A stretch of DNA of 64,000 bases from Epiperipatus broadwayi. Its lineage: Eukaryota > Onychophora > Udeonychophora > Euonychophora > Peripatidae. The stretch is taken from assembly GCA_028023455.1 (NCBI GenBank), contig JAQFVV010006475.1:682001-746000 (forward strand), read 5' to 3'. Below the pieces are notes generated by a model that was not told the DNA's origin, made no database searches, and saw nothing but the letters and a program-made list of their open reading frames with translations. Position numbers and translations under genes: made by a program. Below, piece by piece: positions 56,746 to 64,000 of this stretch; the first letter of the stretch is position 1; each line of letters opens with the position of its first letter.

Positions 56746-58172
56746 CTATTTGCGATACTTACATATTAGACTCACTTCACTTTTTCACATTCGTATCAAT
56801 TCGCTGATAGATGACAAAATAACATACATTTGGATCTTGTACAAACTTAAAATGATAAATTTGTCAAAATGACATTTTCATAAAGATTTACAAAGTTATC
56901 AGCAGTTTGAATATCTATGTGAAAAGTTAGCAGACAGTAATTGCACTAAACAAAATCTATCAGTACTAAAAATATTAATTTGTAACAGTACTAAAAATAT
57001 GAATTTCATACAAAAATAAATCTGAAAAAGTTTTATGCAATTCCCAAATGTTACTTTCAATATGGACAAAACAGTCATTAAATTACAAAGCGCTTAAAAT
57101 ATACACATATGGTAACTTACCGTGCAATATATAAGAAGAATTGTCACAATGAAACAATCTCAATTCATCTGTTCTACTTTAAAGTGGATAAAATTTTGTT
57201 TTAAAACTGAGACTAAAAGTAAATTTTTGTTTTTTCCCAAAATGGAGATTTACTTAACATGTGATTGAACAATATAACGCCTGTACAGGATCTTCATGAG
57301 AAATGTTAATAATTATTAAATGTATTTTTTTTAAAACCAAAAAAAAATTAAATTACTACACTTTTATTATTTCTTCAATATGGTGCACTGATTTTTTTGA
57401 TGTCATCCAGTATGATTCACATGAAAATGGTCGGTAACCAGCAACTCATAATTCAGCAGTTTTATAGGCTTTCCAACAGTCTGAATAAATTGTCATTTCT
57501 TCCACATTTTGTTTGATGGCTTCCATCAGATTTACCACTGTTCTACCATGAATTCTCATGATAAAACATCTGTTGGTCTCCTGTTCTGGAAGAATTTGTT
57601 CGGTTTGATTTTTTTCTTTTTGTGCAAAAGGCTCTCATCAATTTCAACGATTTTGTTAGGGCTTCCAATTTTACATTTTTCTCTGCTAAACTAAGCTCTG
57701 TTTCCTCCCATTCTATGGATGTTAATTTGTGAGCTCAGCTATAAATAAATCAGATTGCTATCAAAAATGGAATTCTGGAATCTTCCAACCATGTTTCCTT
57801 ATGAAGCTCTATTTTACTATTACATCCTTGAATATTACGACACCATTGCTTGTCCAAAGTCTGGATGTACTCAACTACATTGATCTTAGTAGCAAGGAAA
57901 ATGTTCACCATTTTGTACTGTTTAAGAAAGAAAAAAAAAATTGTAGTATTAATCAGAAAATTGGAAAAAATAAATCAGCACTGAAGTAAAAAATACTTTG
58001 AGAAGAACTTGTCCGAATGAAATCTGAACAATAAATGAAAGTGTAAATTTATCACATTATTGGATGAGATTGCAGGGTTTATTTTACGGGTTGCAAGTTA
58101 AACATTTATCATGAATGTGAAAAGACTTATCTCTCCTACATTGTAGGACTAATACATAAGTATCCTATTTGC
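56746..58172 (-). mobile_element. Merlin-type DNA transposon with perfect 8-bp target duplication
   Basis: The element proper is 56754-58164 (1411 bp). Terminal inverted repeats are GATACTTACATATTAGAC and GATACTTATGTATTAGTC. CTATTTGC flanks it on both sides (56746-56753 and 58165-58172). It encodes a decayed Merlin/IS1595-type transposase on the minus strand. Subterminal TTTTCACATTCGTATCAATT...GCTGATAG at 56786 and an inverted version (GTTATCAGCAG...GTGAAAAG) near 56901 are shared with the element at 5428-10168. Confidence 0.88.
57370..57985 (-). pseudogene. Merlin/IS1595-like (ISXO2-type) transposase, decayed
   Basis: From an upstream start, minus-strand phases give QWCRNIQGCNSKIELHKETW and LEDSRIPF (the WxC...C....R..T.Fe.S block). 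KIGSPNKIVEIDES follows, with the first catalytic Asp of the DDE set, then NRRPTDV. Next comes GRTVVNLMEAIKQNVEEMTI followed by YSDCWKAY (second Asp, matching IxSDCWKAY), then a stop and GYRPFSCES. These blocks in this order are diagnostic of the IS1595/Merlin transposase that cuts and pastes DNA. At least two stops and two phase changes inactivate it. The plus-strand frames at 57509-57694 and 57729-57989 are antisense shadows. Confidence 0.85.
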
Positions 58173-58324
58173 AAATATCACCCACTCCGTTTAAAAAAAT
58201 ATATTTGTCTTTTAACTTTATGAAGTTCTAAATATTGAAATGATGTAATGAATTGTGCTAAGAAGATGTTGAGTAATGTAGAATGTTTAATTTTTATCAC
58301 TTAATCATGTGTTATTGCAAGCTT

Positions 58325-58663
58325 CCTTCACCTATCCACTTCATCTTACATAACTGATACTCATGATTACATACATGTGAAAAAGATAAATGATCTCCAA
58401 CATACGTGGTTCATGCCAAACCAACATTTCGTCCAGATTATCATTGAAGGATGAAAAAGATTGAAGCCTGTCCGTTAAAGTTTGAAGATTTGCTGAATAT
58501 AAGCTGAGTACTGATTATACATATATGTTCAGGAGATGATGATCTGAATCAACTGATGAGTGTTGGTTTGGCATGAAATATGTATATTGGAGATGTTTTA
58601 TCTTTTTCACATGTATGTGGTCATGCGTATTGGTTATGTATGACGGAGTGGTTAGCTGAAGGG
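58325..58663. repeat. Foldback element, diverged relative of the 54 kb one
   Basis: The outer arms CCTTCACCTATCCACTTCAT and (reverse complement of the right end) CCCTTCAGCTAACCACTCCG, then ACATACATGTGAAAAAGATA on both sides, define an imperfect inverted repeat with about 115-130-bp arms. GATTGAAGCCTGTCCGTTAA and ACTGATGAGTGTTGGTTTGG are shared with 54463-54600. The right end GTGGTTAGCTGAAGG...GTGTTCAAATTC looks like polymerase III A and B boxes but is too short a spacing for a tRNA. Confidence 0.8.
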
Positions 58664-61600
58664 TACTTGAAAGTCTGTGTTCAAATTCTTTTTAATTATA
58701 ACTAATAGTTATTTAGTTTTTATTGTCTTTTCATTTTAAACAAAATTGTATAATGATTTTCAGTACATAAAAGTAAATTAATTGAATGATTTATTGCTCG
58801 GGAATTCATAAGAATTTTGAGCACTGTAAGCAACAGAGTTAAGTCATAATCTATGGACAATAACCTCTACAAACTTATTTCAAAGGGTATTTGTTTGATA
58901 TCTTTTTTTTAATTACACATTTTTATAATATACTTTCAATTAATTCTGTATACTACAAATGAGGAATATTCTAATAATCATAATAACCAAAGGCTACGAG
59001 TCTAATAATAATAACAACAATTTGGTAGGCTAGCTGTTCGATGCTTATATGGAACAAAAACATCTAATTAGGAGAGTTCTAATACAGTAGAATTACACAA
59101 AATCAGGTTACTTCAAAAATATTTTTAATCAAAATAAATGTTTTTTAAGCAAAGATTTCTTAATCAAAATAAATCTTTCTTAATAAAATCAATTCTCAAA
59201 ATAAAACTTTCTTAATCAAATCAGGTCTAAGGGTTCTTACTATAAAATTCTTCAATAAACAAATATAATATTATTCTTTATCTCAAATTTTTATTCAGAC
59301 CATGAACGTTATCCTAGTAGACAATAATAATAAGACATGATCGATATTTGGATATCTTAATGCAATAAATAATTAGTATTTTAAAATTAATCATAAAACT
59401 CTAATACAAAATAATAATATAGCAATGTAGAATGACATTCATGATACTATGAGTAGGAAAGGAATGTTGTTGCTACTCATATATCACACAGTAGGTTCTC
59501 TTATAATCTAATTCCAAATAAAATAATCTTATCCATGGATGTTAATATAACATCAACAATATAAATTTTAATAAAGTGACTTTTATATTCTTCTTGTACT
59601 CTTATATTACAACAATAAAATATATGTGTAATTTTTGGATTTATGAAAATGTAGATGATGATAGAAATATAAATTCCAAAATTAATAATTAAAAGAATAT
59701 TTATTAACACTAATAAAGATGACAAGAATAATCATTAAATATTTTCATTAAATCAGAAATGATAATTATCACAAGTTTAAAATAATTTTGTAAATTACAA
59801 TTAGGAAAATAAATAAATAATACCAATATTATTTATCTATGAGTACAGATGACTCACATTTTATTAATCTAATTTTCATTTATATATGTCCCTATAGGAA
59901 ATGTATTCAATAATTTTAACAAATATCAATCTTACCATTACAATAATAATGATGAATTTGAAAGATATATAATTTTAGGCCACATAAATAATTATAAATG
60001 AACACAGAAAATACTTTAGCAATGTTTTTAATACACATCAGATATTCAAACTGGGCATATCAACAATATAAACATTTGTAAACTATACTGATTTCATCAA
60101 GAGCCAAATAAAAGCATAGTTGATATCACGCATAACTTAAAAACTCTCGTCAAGATAAACATCAAGGGATATAAAAGAAAAACATTAGGATGAAATAAAC
60201 TTACAATAAAAACTTATCCAAAAGTGCATATAAAGAATTAGGATTTATAGCATCATATGCTGTCATCTAAGATAAACATATCACTAGAATGATAACAATA
60301 TATGAAAGTAGGGATCATCCTTCTATTTTGTATAGCAATAATGAATAAGTGCTGTGAAAAACCGATAAAATATAACAATCATAGCAAAATATAGCTCAGC
60401 TTATAAATTCATGGCTTAATAATTTAATAAGAAAAATATACATCTATTCCATTAATTCCTTCATTCATTTACACATTTTAAGTAATTCCATATAGGGCTG
60501 ATATGCCCTGCTGATTATATTTCAAAAAACAGTAATATTCTGAGAACTATCATGATACACATATTAAAATAATACATCAGCAATATCAGATACATAAGTC
60601 ACATATAAATAAATCTTACAACTAAATATTTATACCCTTTTACCAATTAATAATTTATAAGTACTTAAATCTTGTTTTTATACCATTTGGTAGCACAACA
60701 GTTAGAGCTTTTGGACACATTGAAGATTTAGTAGAATATCAGGATGATTATGAATATCAAATGTTGGCAAGCAAATAATTCAAAATTAAGTACTGACATT
60801 ATTAAAAAGCCATTCAAAGTAATAATGAAGTATTTATTTAAATAACACAGTGATAAGAAATAATTTCTTTTGAAACAATTCAAATATAAAACAATGAAAT
60901 GTAGAAAGCATACTACTCATTTTAAATAGCACATAGCTAAAAATATTGTTTCCTTTGAAAACACAATTCATGGCTTCAAGCAACGACATTAACAAAGAGC
61001 AGAATATATTTCTATTAAAATAATGCAAAGTCTTATATAGTAATGAATAATTTTCATGTGCACAATAAATAATAACAATAACAACATTTCCTTTACAAAA
61101 ATAATTCATAGTTTCATGCAGTGAAACATTATAATGAGCAGAATATATTTTTCATTAAAGAAATATAGTGATATAAAATTTTATTTGACAACAAATAATT
61201 TTTATATTGAACACAGTAATCTTTTTAAAACTACACATTATAAAACAATGAGCAGATTGTAGAAAGCATAGAATATGAAATATTTAATATTTCATTGGCA
61301 ATAAAATATTTAAAAGCATGTTTATTGAGTCTAATATTCTTTTATCAGCAATTCATAGATTGAAATAAATATCGAGTTCATCTTACATTTTATCTTTAAG
61401 AGTCAGATAAAATATTTAGGAATAAAGTACATTCAAGCATAATTATATTTTTATTTCTAGAATAAAACAAAATATTTCCATACTAATATTTTATTACATA
61501 TATTTTATTCGAAGTTAAATGCATGAAAATGATATTTATCCATCTATAAAATATTTCTTAAGAAACAATTTATAATAAACATAATATATCCATTTTTGCA

Positions 61601-63350
61601 ACTTTATAAACAGTGAAATTAAAATTTCATCCATTCCAAAAGCACTAGCACAATAATAATTTTTACAAATGTTATTTCAAAATATATAGACATAATAGTT
61701 TCTTTTAGAACAATGCAAAACATTGATATATTTTCATTATTATTTAATAGCTATTTTAACATTCACAATGTCCTACAAGCTCAGCAACAGTTCTAATTTG
61801 ACTTAAAATATCAAATTAGGTTTAAACAAGAACATTCTGTGAATGATAGCAATGTTTAGCATTGATAAATATAATATCTATAAATCCTTGTAGAATTAAG
61901 CATATAATTTTTTTTTTAAATTAATGCAATGTTATTTAAAATTTTGGTATTCAACATTTTAAATTATTACTTCCAGATAAATGTTAAGCATGACTAAAGA
62001 AGAAAATTGAAAATTAATGAGTTCAAGCAATATTTATACCTTCTATAGAAAAATTTCCTGTTGTCACAAATCACTAATAACAGCATATTTCTTTCTTTCT
62101 TATTTATGCATTATCAGAGATTTCCTAGTGGTGTATAAATTGAAGAAGTTCTGAAGTGACCATCAGGCCAAAGCTAGAGACACAAACATAATTACTTTAA
62201 CTGTTTATGGCTTAATCTGGCAAAATAAGTAATTATAAAAAATTACTTAAGACAAGAAAAATGATGAAATGTGCAGAAATACACAGGGTCAGAGCTTAAA
62301 TATTGTAAGGCATATGATAGATGATTAATCAATTGATTGACAATGAAGGTAATAATCTTTAATTAATTTATTTGGTCAAATGATTTTAAAAATAACTTTA
62401 ATACATTGTCTGGAAATTTAGACTAAACAATACAAATAATTATTATTTAACAAATTATTTAATAAGATGAAAATTATATCAATAAAAAAAATTAGTTTAT
62501 TTAAACATTAAAAAAAAAATGCCCAGAATATTAACTTTAATTATTTAAAATATTAAATATTTTTCAACAGAAAAATATTCCTAGGTAAAAACATTAAGTT
62601 ACTGTACATATTAACTCTTTTTGAACATTGAAGTTAAAACATTATTTCTTATAAATTTTTAGCTTTAAATTGAAATTGATTACATCCACATTCACATACT
62701 AAAGATATTTAAAATAAATTATTTAGAAATAACTAAAGTTATTGGCTAATTACTAGACTTTGCAAAAGATCACAATATTAAAAAAGCTAACATTTATAAT
62801 TATATTTTTAAAATAAACTGTAAATTAATTAATTACATTACTAAAAATCAATAAAGCATTTTTAAAACTTATTTAAGTATTCATCTTATAACAATTTAAT
62901 TTAATAAATAGGTGTAATAACTACATTAAGAGTATACTAAATCTTTCAACTATAATGTGTTTAAGAATTGATTATATTTTAAAATAATGACTTTAGGGTT
63001 TTATACATCTACAATTACCAAATAAGCTAAAATTATTTAAATTTACTTATATAAATCTGTCTAAGTAATAATATTTTATAATATTAATTATAAAACATTA
63101 ATTTATCTTATAAAATGACTCACTACCTATAACATAACAATGGCATTTATTTAATAGAAAATAAACTATATAAAAATTTTTTTTAAAATATATTATCACA
63201 AATTCTTAACATAAAATTCTACAGACAGAATTTAAGGCTACAATACAAATATACTTAATGCTAAATTGGAGTAAAGTGCCAAAAAATGTACATACACATG
63301 TATACACATTTTAAGAAAGGAAAATGTATTGAAATTGTTATACTCAATGT
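58664..63350. other. AT-rich DNA with degenerate short repeats, no gene
   Basis: Near 59110-59215 TTTTAATCAAAATAAATG-type units recur. At 60830-61330 ACAATTCATGGCTTCAAGCA...GAGCAGAATATATTTCTATT recurs as ATAATTCATAGTTTCATGCA...GAGCAGAATATATTTTTCAT with a 130-bp period, plus GTAGAAAGCATA (60901 and 61260). The rest is featureless A/T-rich sequence. Short frames (74 and 91 codons, minus strand) show no motif. Confidence 0.5.
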
Positions 63351-63355
63351 ATATA

Positions 63356-63415
63356 TCAGCAAGCATCACATGATCACATCTCCAATACTATATGGAGTTT
63401 TGCTTTGCTTTGTTT
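63356..63415. repeat. Fragment related to the foldback at 46 kb
   Basis: CATCACATGATCACATCTCC and AATACTATATGGAGTTTTGC resemble CATCATATGATCACATTTCC (46168) and the ends of the 46.2 kb foldback (TGGAGAGTTTTGCTCTATTT). It probably marks the outer end of that family. (TA)n follows. Confidence 0.45.
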
Positions 63416-64000
63416 ATATATATATATATCATAGCAAAAGTTGAATACAAATCATGTTTGATTTCTGAAATTACAAAAGATGTTCAAAATGGTTATTATC
63501 AACATTCAAACACTGATTACAATGAATTATTGCTCGATCAATAAAGTAGTCACTGGTATTGTGAATGCAATTTCAATTTCTTTCTGAAGTACTACCAGCC
63601 TTCCTACATCTGCTATGGTGTGGGAATAGTTTATGTGTCATTGAAGTTTACCAATTATGTGCATGTAGGACTGGAATTAACAAGACAAGCATAAAACATG
63701 TTTTCTAAACAGCAAAATGACCCCCCCCCATTATTACATGCATTGAATGAAGATAACTAACTGAAGAGTGAGTATTGTGAGTAGTTCCAAAACATGGTAC
63801 ATGATGTTGGGGAATTTTTGTAAAAAAATGATTTGGATTGTTGAAGCATAATTTAAATTGAGTGGAAAAATGAAGTGACATAATTCTTTGTATTAGGCTC
63901 CACTAGTTTTTAATATCTGGTTGGAGTATCATTAATGGAACCAATTTTACCATGCTTTTTTTTGGAAGCACCATTACTGGTCAAGAGTACCTGGATATTG
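63416..64000. other. Less AT-rich end of window, not recognised
   Basis: Composition is closer to coding than the preceding 5 kb, and minus-strand phases give short protein-like pieces, but with many stops and no family match. It may be the start of another transposon copy lying beyond the window. Confidence 0.3.

Noticed and set aside
57509-57989. Plus-strand frames as genes
   Set aside because: They are antisense to the decayed Merlin transposase, which shows family motifs on the minus strand.
60690-60760. tRNA-like sequence (TTGGTAGCACAACAGTTAGAGC)
   Set aside because: An A-box-like stretch is present, but no B box follows at a tRNA-like distance.

Overview
This 64 kb window is eukaryotic nuclear DNA, very probably from an animal. 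It is strongly AT-rich, full of A/T homopolymers and short microsatellites, has no operon-like gene packing, and is dominated by metazoan-type transposable elements (Penelope-like, Ty3/Gypsy-type, LINE, Merlin-type). I found no host protein-coding gene, rRNA gene or intact tRNA gene. The longest open frame, 650 codons at 5633-7585 on the minus strand, belongs to a retrotransposon. The species cannot be fixed from sequence alone: a lophotrochozoan, arthropod or cnidarian with an AT-rich genome would all fit.

Layout. 1-5.4 kb: a retroposon 3' tail, a composite direct plus inverted repeat, a frameshifted Penelope-like element (RT then GIY-YIG, minus strand) and a tRNA-like SINE head. 5.4-10.2 kb: a Merlin-like non-autonomous DNA element, into which a young internally deleted Gypsy element (LTRs of 157 and 158 bp) has inserted. 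10-20 kb: AT-rich DNA with a hairpin at 14.4 kb, a 1.55 kb TIR element with a perfect 8-bp target duplication (17.1-18.65 kb) and a higher-order satellite-like array (19.2-20.1 kb). 20-25 kb: a decayed LINE RT, a tRNA-like SINE head, a candidate LTR, two small TIR elements, a Penelope RT fragment and short tandem repeats. 28-34 kb: a decayed Gypsy pol split by a 1.25 kb TIR element that carries telomere-like repeats, followed by a decayed LINE split by a foldback element.

34-46 kb is mostly featureless AT-rich DNA, with a long polypyrimidine stretch at 39 kb and small tandem duplications. 46-50 kb is a second, older Gypsy element of the same lineage as the first; it keeps its LTRs, PBS, PPT, gag/protease remnants and integrase ends but has lost RT and RNase H. 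50-64 kb is AT-rich DNA with long foldback repeats at 54.0-54.7 and 58.3-58.7 kb and a Merlin element (56.75-58.16 kb) that has a perfect 8-bp target duplication and a decayed ISXO2/IS1595-like transposase on the minus strand.

The theme is nested transposons and an unusual number of long inverted repeats (at least six, arms of roughly 90 to 290 bp). Several of these share a core sequence, which suggests one or a few foldback/SINE-like families. I see no convincing new gene system. The best leads are the shared-core foldback family, the pair of pol-deleted Gypsy elements, the Merlin copies, and the TIR elements with clean target duplications.
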